A stretch of 64,000 nt of DNA from Trissonchulus latispiculum (GCA_030248195.1 JASAND010008471.1:1-64000), one strand, 5' to 3'. Positions 1 to 12,475 are shown, counted from the stretch's first letter. Translations and numbers: made by a program. Notes: generated by a model from the sequence alone, not told the origin.

Positions 1-38
1 TTATTTCCAGAACCACGTAAGTTCGAGAAAGGAAACAA

Positions 39-44
39 TTTATT
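39..44 (-). terminator. Polyadenylation signal of the ammonium transporter
   Basis: AATAAA on the minus strand about 80 bp downstream of the TAA stop at 124-122. It is the nearest canonical signal; cleavage would fall close to the window edge. Confidence 0.5.
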
Positions 45-121
45 CAAAGGATATTTGAATTATCATTAACTATAAAGTTTTCTCGCATATACATGTTCGC
101 CCCTGCACCTCCTTATAGAAG

Positions 122-1801
122 TTAAGCAATTATCAAGGAGCTGTCATCAGCAGCAGGCTGGACAACTGTTGTACTGTAGATAGGAGAAACATGGTTTGCA
201 TCGCCGTTGGTGATTTGTGTTGGATTTTCTGCGGCTACAGGTTGGATTTGGTTTTGCATTGGTACCTTGAAATCTCCATTTTTAGGATTATGTTGATAGC
301 ATGACATCATGATCACTTTTGCCAACTTCTCAGCATCGGTTTGCCGGCGTCGGTCGTTCTCTTTTGTAAGGCGATTTTGCAGCAGCTGTTGATAGGATTT
401 CGATGGCCGGAATAGACTTTCATTGGAATCGTGTTCAGGATAGGCGATTTCCTCATGTTTACTTTTATCCAGCCCCTCAATCTCGATGTAGGGATGAACT
501 CGCAGGGATCTGCATGCTTTCAAACCCAGAAAAAGTGGAAGAGTGGTCATTACTGACCAGCAGAAAATCGCAGCCACACCAATGATATTCCATGCTAGGT
601 GTAGAAAAGACTGTCGGCTCCAGAACAACAGAACACCATGTTTGTTGTCCAGCAAAGCGACACCTAAAACACCCCAAACTCCTGCTCCCAAATGCAGGGC
701 GACTGCATCTACGGGATCATCAATCTCCAATCGACGTAGCAACTGTGAGACAGCATAGAAGATTGGAGCAGAAATGCTTCCAATCACTAGAGCTGCCCAA
801 GGATCAACTTCATTACAGCCAGCACAGATTGAAACCATCCCAGCCAGAGCACAACTGAGGGTGCCGATTAGGCTGAACTTTTTCTCTTCACTAGCCAGCC
901 GGTAAATTAGGGCTCCCAGACAAGCAGCGGGACTGGCCGCTAAAATTGTGGTCATCATGGCCCGTCCGGTCTGTTCTCCATCCAGATGAACGGAAATGCT
1001 TCCCTGTGATCCGGCATTGAACGCAAAGAATCCACAGAATAGCAGAAAGGAACCCAAAGTAACATAGGCGATATTGTGTCCAGGCATGGGACCTCCGGGT
1101 TCCCCAAATTTAGGAAATCGGCCAATTCTAGGACCCATCACCATAGCTCCTACCAAGGCTGCTGTCCCACCGACCATGTGAACAACTCCACTTCCAGCAA
1201 AATCCTGGTATCCCATTTTTTTAAGCCACCCTTCGTCTGCCCAGGCCCAGTGAGCCACAATCGGGTAGGTTATCCCACTTATCCAAAGGCTGTAGGCGGC
1301 GTAGGCTTTGAAATCACATCTCTCGGCCAGAGCGCCTGAAACTATCGTGGCCGCTGTAACACAGAAGGAATACTGGAAGAACCAATTGCTGAACAGGTTT
1401 GCACTCATGTTAGTTCCAAAGAAATAGTTATGACCTACAAACCAGTTTCCCGGCACTCCGAATGCAAACGCAAACCCAAATGCCCAGTAGGAAAGGCCGC
1501 TGAGAAACGCGTCCAGAACGTTCTTCAGAAACATGTTGATCACATTTTTCGAGCGTACCATTCCGACTTCAAAGAAAGCAAATCCCGCTTGCATCAGCAG
1601 AATGAAGACTGCATTAACTGAGAGGAAAAAGCTGTCATTGTTAACTTTCATAATTTTGATCTCAGATTCTGTCTTCTGATACCGCCGCATCATTCCGTTC
1701 ATGAAAGAGTTTAGGAGACTGCTGATGTTTTCTGTAGTATTATCCATTAATGTGGAATGGAACAGAGTGAAAGTCTTTAAGAGGGGCATTTCTAAATGCA
1801 A
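122..1801 (-). CDS. Ammonium transporter, AMT/MEP family, single exon
   Basis: Membrane channel-like transporter that moves ammonium/ammonia across the plasma membrane. The 559-residue frame is uninterrupted and covers the whole family core. Residues 55-80 form the first membrane segment with QAGFAFFEVGMVRSKN; S155-GALAER-161 matches the family signature. D200-FAGSGVVH-208 matches the AmtB motif with the substrate-binding Asp and first pore His, and DDPVDAVALH (H370) supplies the second, so the twin-His pore is intact (H208/H370). FNAGSQGS (261-268) is another conserved family segment. The tail from about 430 is hydrophilic and cytosolic. The start is uncertain: Met1 (codon at 1801) or Met19 (1747), where MDNTTENISS with two N-glycosylation sites looks like a natural extracellular N terminus. 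A minus-strand AATAAA lies at 44-39, about 80 bp past the stop. No introns are needed, unlike the window's other genes; it could be a retrocopy, but the reading frame is intact. Close AMT subtype cannot be told. Confidence 0.95.
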   Translation of the reverse strand: MHLEMPLLKTFTLFHSTLMDNTTENISSLLNSFMNGMMRRYQKTESEIKIMKVNNDSFFLSVNAVFILLMQAGFAFFEVGMVRSKNVINMFLKNVLDAFLSGLSYWAFGFAFAFGVPGNWFVGHNYFFGTNMSANLFSNWFFQYSFCVTAATIVSGALAERCDFKAYAAYSLWISGITYPIVAHWAWADEGWLKKMGYQDFAGSGVVHMVGGTAALVGAMVMGPRIGRFPKFGEPGGPMPGHNIAYVTLGSFLLFCGFFAFNAGSQGSISVHLDGEQTGRAMMTTILAASPAACLGALIYRLASEEKKFSLIGTLSCALAGMVSICAGCNEVDPWAALVIGSISAPIFYAVSQLLRRLEIDDPVDAVALHLGAGVWGVLGVALLDNKHGVLLFWSRQSFLHLAWNIIGVAAIFCWSVMTTLPLFLGLKACRSLRVHPYIEIEGLDKSKHEEIAYPEHDSNESLFRPSKSYQQLLQNRLTKENDRRRQTDAEKLAKVIMMSCYQHNPKNGDFKVPMQNQIQPVAAENPTQITNGDANHVSPIYSTTVVQPAADDSSLIIA

Positions 1802-4800
1802 AATCAGATAAAGGTAATTGAAATGGTATTAAAATTAAAACCTAAACCAATCCTTGAGCCTTGAGCCTTTTTGGTATTCAAATAACATCGTAAGCAGGTG
1901 CCTGGCTGATAACTATAGAAAATTTGCGATAAATCTTCTTCTACTGAATTTCACCTGTTTCTGGAAGCATTATCTTGAACAAAAGTTTAATGCATTAAGT
2001 ACTAAATGGGACCACTAAATGTGCTCAAATTAAAAATCTCAGGACTTTTAAAATAAATAAAGCATTAGAGACAAATTTAATTAGACTATTAACACTTCGC
2101 AGTTCCTCAGGCACCGACCGGACGTGTCACAACCTACAGTTCGAACCTACTGAAAATAGCAATCTTTTGTTCCAAAGCCAGTAGAATGAAAGTCTGTGAG
2201 TCCGACAGTCTGTTAAGTTTCACGCTGAGAATGTTCATTATACTGAAAAATATTTCTTAATTTGATATTCCTGCTGAGATTATTTTCGCAGGAAGTCTAT
2301 TAGCAAAGTTGAGCTCAGGAAACAGCTTTTACTGGCTCAGCTACCAGTCTTTATCGACAAAAATACGTTACAATGGGCGTGGTCTCAAGATTGGAAGGCT
2401 CTGACATAAACGCACAATTTAATCGCTAATGTAGAGGTAGACTATAATGCCCTTTTCTGATCATTTAAGCGGAAAAGTTGGTAAGTTTTCATGTCAAGCC
2501 GGGAAACGGATGTTGAAGGTTTTCAAGTGGAAGTCCTAAATTGAACCCCGCCCAGACCTATGTGGTCGGTGACTCAGTGATAATTGTCCGATAAAACTGA
2601 CGCAAAACATAAAGTTTCCCTTGATTTTCTGGATTGGAAATATACGAACACTATAAAATTAACCAAATTTATAATATTCATAGAGAGTAAGCAGTTTGCG
2701 AGAATGGGATGGGGAAAGGAGAGTTCGTGTCTACATTTTTGTACATGGATTATGAAACTGATACAAGTGATAATTAATGATAGGTTATAGTTTACTAAAA
2801 ATTATAATAAGTTATAATAGTTCTGATATAACGGACAAACGAATATTGTTCAGTCTAACTACAAGAATAAAGACAAATCATAGAGATTTCAATTTAGTCA
2901 CAGGAGAACTTAAAGGACCCATCAAAAGCTTTCTTTACTCTGAAAAATAATTTTTCATAAGGTTAAGTTTAGGTATTGTGGCAATCCCTCAGTAAGTCTA
3001 GTCAGACTAGGGGATTAATTTTCCTTCAGGGTCAAAATATAGGTGAAGCGTACACGACCATGGAAAATTAAGATAAAGCCTAACAGATCTTACTTCATCC
3101 CTCATATGGACCTCAGCCTTGATTTGAGGCAAAATTTATTCTAGGAGAGGACGCAAAGAGGTTTATTAAACTTTAATGACTTCAGGAAGTTTTTTATCCT
3201 AACAGTGGGGGACACACCCTTGATCCATTATAATACTATACGAGTTAAACTAATGCAATAGCTAGAGGATGGATGATGGACTTGTTGATATCTGACAAAT
3301 ATAGTTTTGAATCGAAGAGTGAGATTTTAGGTGATAATCTTCCTATATGAACAATGCCAAATGATGACAGCGTCAGACCAAGAGATGACAGCTTGAATCG
3401 AAAGTAACCTCTCTAAGTTTTGGCCGATCCATGTATTCTATTGGGCGTCTTCTGGCTGTTAAGGCTATCACTATTAAGACGAGGTTGGCATCCTTTTCCT
3501 GATCCGAGATTCCGATTCGGACACACAAGCTGCCGGGTGAGGAGAGAGTAACGTTAGAGAAACGTCGCGACCAAAATTTAAGAATTCTGTAGCTGAGCTG
3601 GGAAGTGGAGAAACAAATGGAAGAGCATACAAAAAGGATTGCTATTAAAATGTTCTGCTAAACACAAATATAAGTAAAATCAAATTTCTGGAGTACCATT
3701 AAAATTGTAGTGATTGGTTTGTGTAGCAGTTATGATAAAAGTTTTAATTTTAATACGTCGCTAATTCAACTGGTCAAAACTGACACAATATCTATAATAT
3801 TCCAAGGCATATTAAAATATGACCAAACACTGATGTTGCCCAGACTACGTTTACTGATAACAGAGTCGGAGTCGAGTCAACATTAGGTTTGAAAAGATCC
3901 ATTGTTAAGATCAAAGTTATAGATCAAAGTGTAAAAATATAAAACCATTGATTGGCTAGTGGCGACAGCATCTATTATTGATTGAGACCACTGTGTGCTC
4001 CTTTCTGTTTGTTGCCTGTTTGATCCTTTAAACTGTGTCCAAAATTTCCAGTTAAAATGACGTTGGTTTTTTATTTCATCTGGTAGACTGTCCCAAAAAT
4101 CGAACCTACACAGCTCAGTGTTATGTAGCACATTTCGAGTTTGCTGTTCTTATGCTTTGTATTGCTTCTGCAGATTTGGTGGGCCACGTTAACTGGAAAG
4201 CTCTTATCCCAATCACCGTTTTCCCTAAATCTAACCAAGTCTGACTGAGTGTGTGGACTGTGGCCTACTGAACGGAAACTTCAATGGAACGGAACAGGAC
4301 GGAATGAGAAAAATCTTCCCAAGTCTTTTGCTCCTTGTTTGAGATCTGTGTATCAATCAGTACAACCAAGAGTAAACTGAGAAGGGCTGGAATAAATCTG
4401 CACAAAATATATATGTGAATCGTAATTGCACTCTCTTTGTATGTCAAACCTTTCGTCATGCATAGAGGCTGGCGATGGAACCCATTGCTGCTTTATCGAT
4501 TGCACAGCCTTGGATTTTGTTTCATTGCATGTTAGCCAACTGTTATTGCAGTTTTAAATCATTGCAATTTTAGAAACATCAAACGGTAGCTTCTTCTCAA
4601 ATGGTCCTTAAATTGCCGTTTTCTTAGATACCTAAAAATAATTTTAATGGAATTTTAGAGATAGCAGATAGCAATTAGCAGTTCCTCACTCGCACTATGA
4701 ACCTGAAGTTTAGCTTTATAAGCTAATTGCAAACCTGTTAAATTTTCTTAAAATATAATAAAGCTTAATTGCAAACCCTAGCCTACTGCTTTTAACGCCG

Positions 4801-5588
4801 AATTCCAATAAATCCTCAGCATTGCAACATTGAGGCGTCAAACATTTGTGATTTTTTATTGTCTTGTATCCTGCAGGCAGAGCAACTGGCAGCAAATAAT
4901 CTGCAAACGAATCAAAAAGTCATCTCGGTTTCTCCTTTACGTGAGTGATTTGTTTTGGCATTTTTGATGTCGTTTGCTGTGATTTATGTGGATAAAGCAT
5001 TAAACTGGAGGGAGACCTTTAGCAGAGCAGTTGTTTGTAGGCTTCAGCTTAAAAATATGTAATTGTATGCAGACAAAGTAATTGTTGGTGCAGACATTTT
5101 TCAGCAGTACCATTTATTCTAGAGAACCTTTTAAAATAAATGCTTAATGAATTCTGTTTTATTTATTGGTAACGGAATTAATTGTCATTCCTGACGTAGG
5201 ACGTCACATTTAACTTGTGGAAGCCAATTTGGATACCCTTTATGGAAGCAATTTTGAATTATATATAATATAGGTTTGAGCTAACTAACAGTAGCCCAAT
5301 TAATCCTATTTTGCGGGTTTTAACAGTAAATCACTATTGCTTATTAACAGGACCTACATAGGTAGGTACATCTGTTTTGGTATTTTATCAAAACGCAATG
5401 ATTTGTTAAAACCTGTTTTGGACACCTCGAACGAAATCAGTTTTTGGACCATTTTGTTACTCTTTGTGTACATAGTAGCGTCTAAATTTGTAGCACCTCT
5501 TCATTCGTACCCCTACCGCTTGACATGGCCGAAGAGACTGGAATTCCAAATTCCCCAATTTTTTGCAGAATTTGTCTAAATTAAGCTG
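1802..5588. other. Intergenic region between divergently transcribed AMT and DEG/ENaC genes
   Basis: AT-rich sequence with no ORF that resembles a known protein and no clear repeat or RNA gene. Because the flanking genes point away from each other, it must hold both promoters, but I see no element I can assign. Confidence 0.6.
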
Positions 5589-5630
5589 ATGTTTTGTAGT
5601 GGAAAGATTTTATTGTCACTTGAATTAAAA

Positions 5631-6551
5631 ATGAGCACTGCAAAACGGTCGATAGCAGAAGCTCTGTTATCGACTGTTGATATTCATGGTGTTTCTGGAC
5701 TGAGATACTCCACGACATCACTGGCCAGAAAAATCTGGATCGGTGCTATTGGATTGGCATTTTCAGTGCTATTGTTGACAACGGCCATGACCTTGTACGA
5801 ATTCTACGTTAATCCTATATCAACTGTGCTATCATATGATATCTATGACGAAGTCCCTTTTCCATATCTTTATATTTGCCCACTGGGTGGAATCAATAAG
5901 ACTAAATTTGATCAAGCCAACAGCTCAGAGCAGGAAAATCTTAAATTTATGTTAACTAATTATATTGTGGGCAAAGCGTATCACGATGCTGCCATTGAGG
6001 TTTTTGACTTAGATGGCCTCTTCCACGAAACTGACTCACAAACTTCAGAAACGGCAGAACTAGAAAATCTAACCATGTCAACACTATCCAACTATTTTCA
6101 CACGTACGGTTTCGATGCCAGTGAACTGTTTCGTTTATGTGTCTTTGATGGCCAGAAAATTAGCTGTGAGTCAAAAGTTGTCGAGTTTTTTGACCGTCGC
6201 GCTGGCCTATGCTTTCTGTTCAATGTCAGTCTAACGCAAACAATTCAGTCACAGGGATTGCGACTTATCCTCAATCTGCACAGATCCCAATATTTCAACC
6301 AACCCTATTTGGCACCAGTTTTCGATGGAATATTTTTGAAAATCCAGTACCCCTTTATTCCGGCTGGATCGGATGCGATCGGAGTTTCACCCGGATTTGC
6401 CCTGAGAGTAGAAATGGAACCGAAAGTGTTGACCTTAGTCAATACAACATCTTACAGCAGAATAACGCAACGTTGCTCTTCCCCGAAACGACAGCTTCAA
6501 ATGCTGAAACTTAATTATTCAGAAGCTGCTTGCTCAGACGATTGCTATCAG
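5631..6551 (+). CDS. DEG/ENaC exon 1
   Basis: Encodes residues 1-307: HG motif, TM1 and the first part of the extracellular loop. It ends in ...CSDDCYQ followed by the donor GTAAAG at 6552; read-through beyond it meets a stop at 6620, which is intronic. Confidence 0.88.
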
Positions 6552-8830
6552 GTAAAGTGGCTACTGTTTAATGAACTAAGGAATGTCATTTATATACTAT
6601 TTACTAAGTCGGGCACATAAATTCCGTGTTTATTGGTGGTCTTCATACGTGTGCTGGGGGGGGTTCACTCCCCACCAGACCTGAGCTCACCCCCCCCCCA
6701 GAATCCGGATTTTTCCGGTCAGAAACCGGAAAAATCCGGTTTTTCGGCGGCCTTCGGCCGCCCTTCACCCCCCCCCCCCAGAACTTCCCCTCCTGCACAT
6801 GTCTGGTGGTCTTCCATAACAAATTATGAATGTTAACATTAACAATTATAAATGTTAATAATTATAGCTAAAATTCAAGCACTGAATTAGAACTAACATT
6901 AAAACTATTATAGCTTGCTTTAAAATAGGTATAATACAAAATGTAAAAAGCAGATAATCTAATTTTGAAGTATCCTGAATTTTGACGTTATAAATATCCG
7001 TGTTTTGTGCTGCAAGGTATGTATAAAGCTTAGTTCTAGCCAAGCCAAGCTGCCTAACATTTAGTAGGTCTATGCTTAGGATCCGTTAAGAAGTCAGACT
7101 AGATTTTATTTTGACATATCATCTAACACTACCACATATCCACACTTTTAGTCATAGTCACCTCATGGACATTATTTCACTGGGCGGCTCAGGATCGGCT
7201 GTGACACGATTGACCGAAACCCGTCGTGGTTCAGATTCCATGTTATTGAGAAGTCTTTTGAGCCTGTCGTCCTCCTGTTCTGACATGTGCAAAAACGTAT
7301 AGATTTTGTGTAACAAGAATAGTAGAAGCAGAAGATCAAGCATTCTGATTAAATTACTCCTTCGGGTTCACATCTCAGTTGATTTTTCGTTTTTTCAGGT
7401 TAAATAAGCAAAAGTGATTGTTTAACGCACAGTATTAACAAAACAGAATATGCTGATATTCCAACATTATAGTATCAAAGTTATTGAAAATTATCACTAT
7501 GAAAATTTTCATTTTTACCGCATCATTGGTTAAATGTTTTGAAAAATTGGCTTATTTGTTCATTTTGTGGCAGACTTCCATAAAACTTTGGAATAGGTCT
7601 ACTAGGCAGACCTTCCAGAAAACCGAGATAGACTATCCAATAATCGGATCTCGTGATAATGTGTGATTACCATCACTTTTAATTTTATTTAGGTATACGC
7701 CCTTGAAACGTGTAATTGCATTTTGCCATATGAAGCAGAAATACTGCATCCATCATTACATGGCCGAAAACCATGTACACTGAAACAATCATCAGAATGT
7801 GTGTATAGTAACCGCTATGATCCCAAATTAAGAGAATGTCTAAACAGTTGTCACAGACCCTGTGTTTCATATGACTTTTCAGCGAGAATCAGCACACTTC
7901 AATTCCCCTCGGAAACTTTCATGAGTAGCAGAGGTAACAACATGATGATGATATTATAGTTGTATTTTAATATTTACTCATCTAGAATCCACGTGTGATT
8001 TATAGTTTACAATTAATTAGGCCATAGGCATGTGAGGAACGGTTGACCATTTTACTTCACACTCATCTTTATTTCAAGCCACTGAATTGCTGCATGTAAT
8101 TTTCTGAGGCGTCATCAAGAATACGCTTCTTTTAGCAGAAGTGACCACGTTGTTTTCACCGCATTGTGTTAAGCTGCTAGAGTTAGCTCCATCACAAAGG
8201 GGTTTCCCCAAATGACGGCAACTCCTTGCAATTCTCAGACAAAACAATGAGTAATTTTGCTTGTGGGGATAAAACGATAACACAATAATGACAGTAATTA
8301 TATAATTTATATTTTTATTGTCCATCTATTTTGCTTAGGAAGAAATGATATGGATTGGGGAAGGGGAAGCAAAGATTCTGACTACATCCTTTTGGACGTG
8401 TACTTCAGAAGATTCGATGTCAGATCTGCTGTTCAATATAATACGGCAACGTGGCTAGAATTAATGTCTCGATTAGGTAACGAAACGACCCCTAAGATAT
8501 CGTAATAAAAAGGAAGTATCATTCTAATGAACCTGTGGATTTAATTTTATATAGGTGAGTTTTATTATTGTTGGTTTTATTTCTGTAATTTTAGGAGGCC
8601 TTCTTGGACTGTGCATTGGGGGAAGCCTATTTACGATTATCGAATTGACCCTCTTTATGGCTAGCTACTGTTGGTGTAGCACAAAAAGACTGGTCTCGAA
8701 GTTGTCGCCTAAAGCCAGAAATCGATGCCAACTGAAGTCGGACCTATATGGTTTGTGCAACAACAACAGTAGCGGGCAGCTTCAAGACCAAATGGAAGAC
8801 ACTTCCTTCTCAGAACTGCCCACAACTTAA
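5631..8830 (+). CDS. DEG/ENaC (ASIC-like) sodium channel subunit, four coding exons
   Basis: Subunit of a trimeric, amiloride-sensitive-type cation channel in the plasma membrane. Coding exons by my reading: 5631-6551, 7693-7933, 8339-8476, 8595-8830, with GT-AG borders and matching phases (0, 1, 1), giving 511 residues, normal for the family. An N-terminal cytosolic His-Gly gating motif (H19-G20) is followed by TM1 at about 34-58, then a large extracellular loop with CVFDGQKISC, GLCFLFN, and a cysteine cluster in exon 2 (CNC, CVY, CLNSC, C). The second membrane segment in exon 4 has GLCIGGSLFTIIE, with the GxS selectivity filter G442-G-S444, and a short cytosolic tail. An in-frame Met 14 codons upstream (5589) would give 525 residues; Met at 5631 was preferred for its position before the HG motif. 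Subfamily and ligand are not evident. Confidence 0.9.
6645..6803. mobile_element. 159-bp C/G-run MITE in DEG/ENaC intron 1
   Basis: Flanked by an 11-bp direct repeat TGGTGGTCTTC (6634-6644 and 6804-6814), interpreted as a target-site duplication. The ends share ACRTGTGC inverted. The interior has CCGGATTTTTCCGG hairpin motifs and a GGCGGCCTTCGGCCGCC stem-loop between two C runs. Confidence 0.7.
7693..7933 (+). CDS. DEG/ENaC exon 2
   Basis: Acceptor TTTATTTAG at 7684-7692. Encodes the cysteine-rich membrane-proximal part (ETCNCILPYEA through CLNSCHRPCVSYDF). Donor GTAACA at 7934, phase 1. Confidence 0.85.
8339..8476 (+). CDS. DEG/ENaC exon 3
   Basis: Acceptor TTTTGCTTAG ends at 8338; donor GTAACG at 8477. 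The peptide DSDYILLDVYFRRFDV is the pre-TM2 beta-strand region of the family. Too short to appear as a separate long ORF; found from splice signals and family fit. Confidence 0.82.
8595..8830 (+). CDS. DEG/ENaC exon 4 (pore and C terminus)
   Basis: Acceptor TAATTTTAG ends at 8594. Encodes GGLLGLCIGGSLFTIIE, the TM2 pore helix with the GxS filter, and the cytosolic tail, ending at TAA 8828-8830. Confidence 0.9.
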
Positions 8831-9795
8831 ACATTTTCTATTGAAATAATCTGCCGGATTATGCAAGGAAATTATTATTACCGGATTAGCCAAACAATGT
8901 GCCTGAGATTAAGATTTAATTACAAAGCTTTGATCTTGGCCTTGATGAAAATTTGTTAGAGCAAACAAACCACAGACGCCGGAAAGTCAATCATCATCTA
9001 AACTGGACTAACTATTCTGCATTGCATGTCAAAACCTGGATTTATCAGCTGAAAATCAAAGAAATGTCCCGCGTGTCGTGTTCTCCTTGCAGTTGGGAAG
9101 GAGGTAGAATTATGTAGCAGTAGAAACACAGAGCAAATGGGTACAAACTTCGACCACTGCTTTCCTAACACGAAAAGGTCATTTTCTCTCAAGATTTTTC
9201 CTACATGCGGATAGTCGGGTTTAGTATTCCGCATTCTTAGTCGCTGCTGCCATGCCGGGGCAACTGCATTCGGTAGAACGAATGTAGCTACCTTGGGAGT
9301 GACTGAACTAACCGCACGGTAGCTTGCTTGAGGAAGTTAACGCGTTTTCTGTCCGTAATCTTCTTCCCTCCGTCTCTTGAGTGCGTTCTGCCGGGTAAAC
9401 CATTTACGGGTCGCCAACCAAAGCCAAAAGCAAAAAACCTGGCTTTACTAAAAGTTTCGTTTCCCATGGCAGATGAAATATCAGATCTTCATTCCAATAA
9501 AATTAGATCTCAAATTAGGATAAAAGTTTTTGGTTTCTTCTTAACGGCAGTTGGAAATTGGAATCACAAATGATTACGATCCCGTCGAGTAGTGTCCAGT
9601 GTTTTGAGACAAGTTATTTCGTTCCTTCTGTCTGGAAGTTCTGAAGACTAGAGGTGGGACCTAAAATAAATAAAAATCACGTCATAATTACGTCAAAAAA
9701 CAAATATGGTATTAAACAGACAGATACAAGTTTTACACAAGTTGTATTGTAAGGGAAGCAGGCATAGGAAAGATTGTTAAGTCTGTAATCAGCTG
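8831..9795. other. 3' flank of DEG/ENaC and intergenic DNA
   Basis: No gene or repeat recognised. The ORFs here are short, uncharacteristic and overlap on both strands. Confidence 0.5.
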
Positions 9796-10020
9796 ATGGT
9801 CCTTTGGTGTAGCGGTAGCAATGGTAGCATGTCTGTTTCCGGATCAGAAGGGCCGTGGTTTGATCCCCGAGCTGAACCTTCCTCTTCCCTTTTCTCTTCT
9901 AGGTCCTGGTTTCGTGGGTACGAGGTGCCTGACGCCTCCCGTTCGGGCTTGTCCTCGGTTTCTTCTTGGTCCACCAGCCCTGGTAGAAGCGCTACAGTAT
10001 AATAGTGGCTTTTACTAGTA
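9796..10020 (+). mobile_element. tRNA-Arg-derived SINE
   Basis: The head contains an A-box-like GTGTAGCGGTAGCAATGG and a B box GTGGTTTGATCCCCG, with GTCTGTTTCCGGATCAGAAGG between them, which resembles a tRNA-Arg anticodon arm. A non-tRNA body of about 150 bp follows (CCTCCCGTTCGGGC, CCACCAGCCCTGGTAGAAGCGC). It is not a tRNA gene: the acceptor stem does not pair and it continues past the tRNA end. The 3' boundary is approximate and no target duplication was found. Confidence 0.7.
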
Positions 10021-10030
10021 AACAAAGCGA

Positions 10031-11129
10031 CAGTTCCTAATTCGCGTACCACCCCCCATAGGGTAACTTCAAATTAAAATATAACTCTAAAAATACTTCA
10101 CTTCTCGTTTTCTTCTTGGTCTCAGATCTCCATTAAGATAAACAGAAGATGAAGAGATTGGAGGATTAACCAGATCTTAAAAATAGGTTTCGCATTTAAA
10201 ACTTAAAATTGCATTTTTAGTCGGTCAACAATATATACAGTAAACCACAAATGAAAGACCTTATTTACAATATGTGTAGAAGTAGTAAGTAGTTAGATTC
10301 TATGGGACTGGAAACAAACATTTCTGGAAAACTAATTGTGTCAGAGGGCTAAATGTTCGGAATTTAAGTTCCAAGACCTATAACTTAATTTCAGATTTTG
10401 ACCAGTCGACCCTATTGGAACTTTTTCCATAACTATACGAGAGATTTCGAATGATCAGGTTGTTTCCATTACTTTTTCCTTTCCACGTTTTAATTTTGAC
10501 GGTTTTTGTACGTATCCGGAACCAAGATAAAAGGGCTGCCTATTTGTAGCTTACAATAAAAGCCATGATGCAGATGGCATGCATCTGGAAAATGCTTGTG
10601 AAGTTTGACTTTTAATATGGTCAGTCACTACTGACGATATGAACTATTTTATAGCGTAATGATGTCATGGAAAGAAATAATTGTCACTGCAACACCTCCG
10701 ATCCTAAAAATTTGCCATATTTGTGCATACCTTTTCGCCTTGCTTCTTGTACCGTTTGAACCAGAGACTTGAACTCGCCATAGTGTTGCTAAAATTCAGC
10801 AGAAAAAAGTGTAATCGATAATTGGCTCACGGCTCTGCAGACTGCAGGCATACTGTGCTATGACTGCTGAAAGCAATGAATTTTAAATCCATAAGGGGTA
10901 TTTCCCATTACTCCCTCCCAGTGGTTCCCCTTTACGAATCGAAACATTTTGTGATATTTGAACTAATCGTGGTCGAAAACATCCCCAGAAAATGTTAGCC
11001 ATTACAGGTTAGTCAAATTTTAAACTTTTTACCACTGGGAAGTTCTATCAATGTGGCTGCGTGAATGAAGAAGAACTTTATCCGTTAATCCGACAACAAA
11101 TACCAGATTACACTCCACGTAATCTATTC
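10031..11129. other. Intergenic DNA
   Basis: AT-rich, with no gene, RNA or clear repeat recognised. Confidence 0.5.
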
Positions 11130-11693
11130 AGATTGTGAGACACTTCGCCACACTATTGTTCTGATTGGGTACTTGACCTTTGACTTAAATATTAGGAAAG
11201 GTTTTAACTGTAATGATGAAAGAGGGGGCAACAGTTATAAAACGTGAAGTATTTGTTAGTGCGTTTATTGTTTGTTGTTTTTATTTCGGTAAAGTTTTTA
11301 TAAAATGTTAATAATATCTAAATATTAGTTAAAACTAAAATTTCATTTGCGCTGATTTAAATTTAAAAATTTTCTTTAATTTCGTAATAAGCAAAATGTG
11401 TTTTGATTTAAAGATATGAAAGAGTTTGCAGGCTAAATTTATAATTTCAGATTGAAACTAAGCTAAAATAAGGCTATGCTTTTTATAGTTAACATTGCTA
11501 TGAAGTATTGGAATACAATAGAAAACCATATTTGTCAACACTTTATTGCTGTAGTTTATCAAAATTGTCTCACGTTTAATACGTAGTTTGTCCTGCCCCC
11601 TCCCTTTCCTTCTCGTTTCTATTTGAGTGTAAAGGGCATTCCCTTTCGCAGTTACAAAAGAGCAATTAAAGTGTGGCGAAGTGTCTCACTACC
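11130..11693. mobile_element. TIR element with 20-bp perfect inverted ends
   Basis: GTGAGACACTTCGCCACACT occurs at about 11135-11154 and inverted at about 11671-11690. The 8-bp word ATCTATTC lies just outside both ends (11122-11129 and 11694-11701), consistent with an 8-bp target duplication of a hAT- or P-like element. The interior is AT-rich with no transposase ORF, so the copy is non-autonomous. Confidence 0.65.
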
Positions 11694-11701
11694 ATCTATT
11701 C

Positions 11702-12358
11702 ACACTCACATACCCATCATGAAAACTTTGATAGATTAAATCGTTTGAAAACGTATCTACTACCAAGCGTTAATGATAGGAAGAGTACGGCACCGTACTC
11801 TTCCTTAGTGTAAATGGCCTGTCAGATGTTCGGCACATTAAGACCGAAATCTCGGGGGGGGGGGGGGTCACGGTTAACACAGTACATATTCGCAATATCT
11901 AAGTAAATTTTAAATTCACCAAGCAAGCAAATGAATGATGAATAGCTAGCTTTCATTAGCTAAATTATACTACATTATAGGCCGATTCATGTCCCAGCCA
12001 ACGGAGTATCGACGAAATAGTTCAAACAAGTTGATACAATTTCACTTATATAATCAGAAATTGGAGAAAAGAGAAACGGAGCAATCGGAAAAACAAAAAC
12101 AGGGAAACACCTAAACTTCTGTAAACTTTTTCACCTTAGATAGGTTTTATAAATAAGCTGTTCAGTGCTTTTCTAATTAAATTTTTTCCATTAAATATCT
12201 TTTTAGTTCAACGAAATTATAGTCCCTGGTTTGCAGCAAATCAGGTTTTTAAGCTTAGCTGCGATTAGGACTAGCTGCTGGTTTCCCGTTTTCAGGTAAT
12301 CCACAGTTAATCTTATTTGGTGCAATCCGAGGATAATCTTGGATAGCCGGCTTCAATT
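11702..12358. other. Intergenic DNA with a 13-G run
   Basis: No gene seen. It contains a poly-G tract at about 11855-11867. Confidence 0.4.
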
Positions 12359-12475
12359 GAATCTGTTTTTCCGTTGCTTCTTGTTTTGAATCTGTTTTTC
12401 CGTTGCTTCTTGTTTTGAATCTGTTTTTCCGTTGCTTCTTGTTTTGAATCTGTTTTCCGTTACTTCTTATTTAAT
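12359..12475. repeat. 29-bp tandem repeat, about four copies
   Basis: Unit begins GAATCTGTTTTTCCGTTGCT and repeats three times nearly perfectly, with a fourth degenerate copy. Confidence 0.9.

Noticed and set aside
5337..5579. Upstream coding exon for the DEG/ENaC gene
   Set aside because: No donor that joins it in frame and no family resemblance; the HG motif lies downstream in the accepted exon 1.
9796..9870. tRNA-Arg gene
   Set aside because: A and B boxes and anticodon-like arm are present, but the acceptor stem does not pair and a SINE body follows.
11081..11130. Possible coding remnant (EELYPLIRQQIPDYTPRN-like reading)
   Set aside because: Too short, no splice context and no recognised family.
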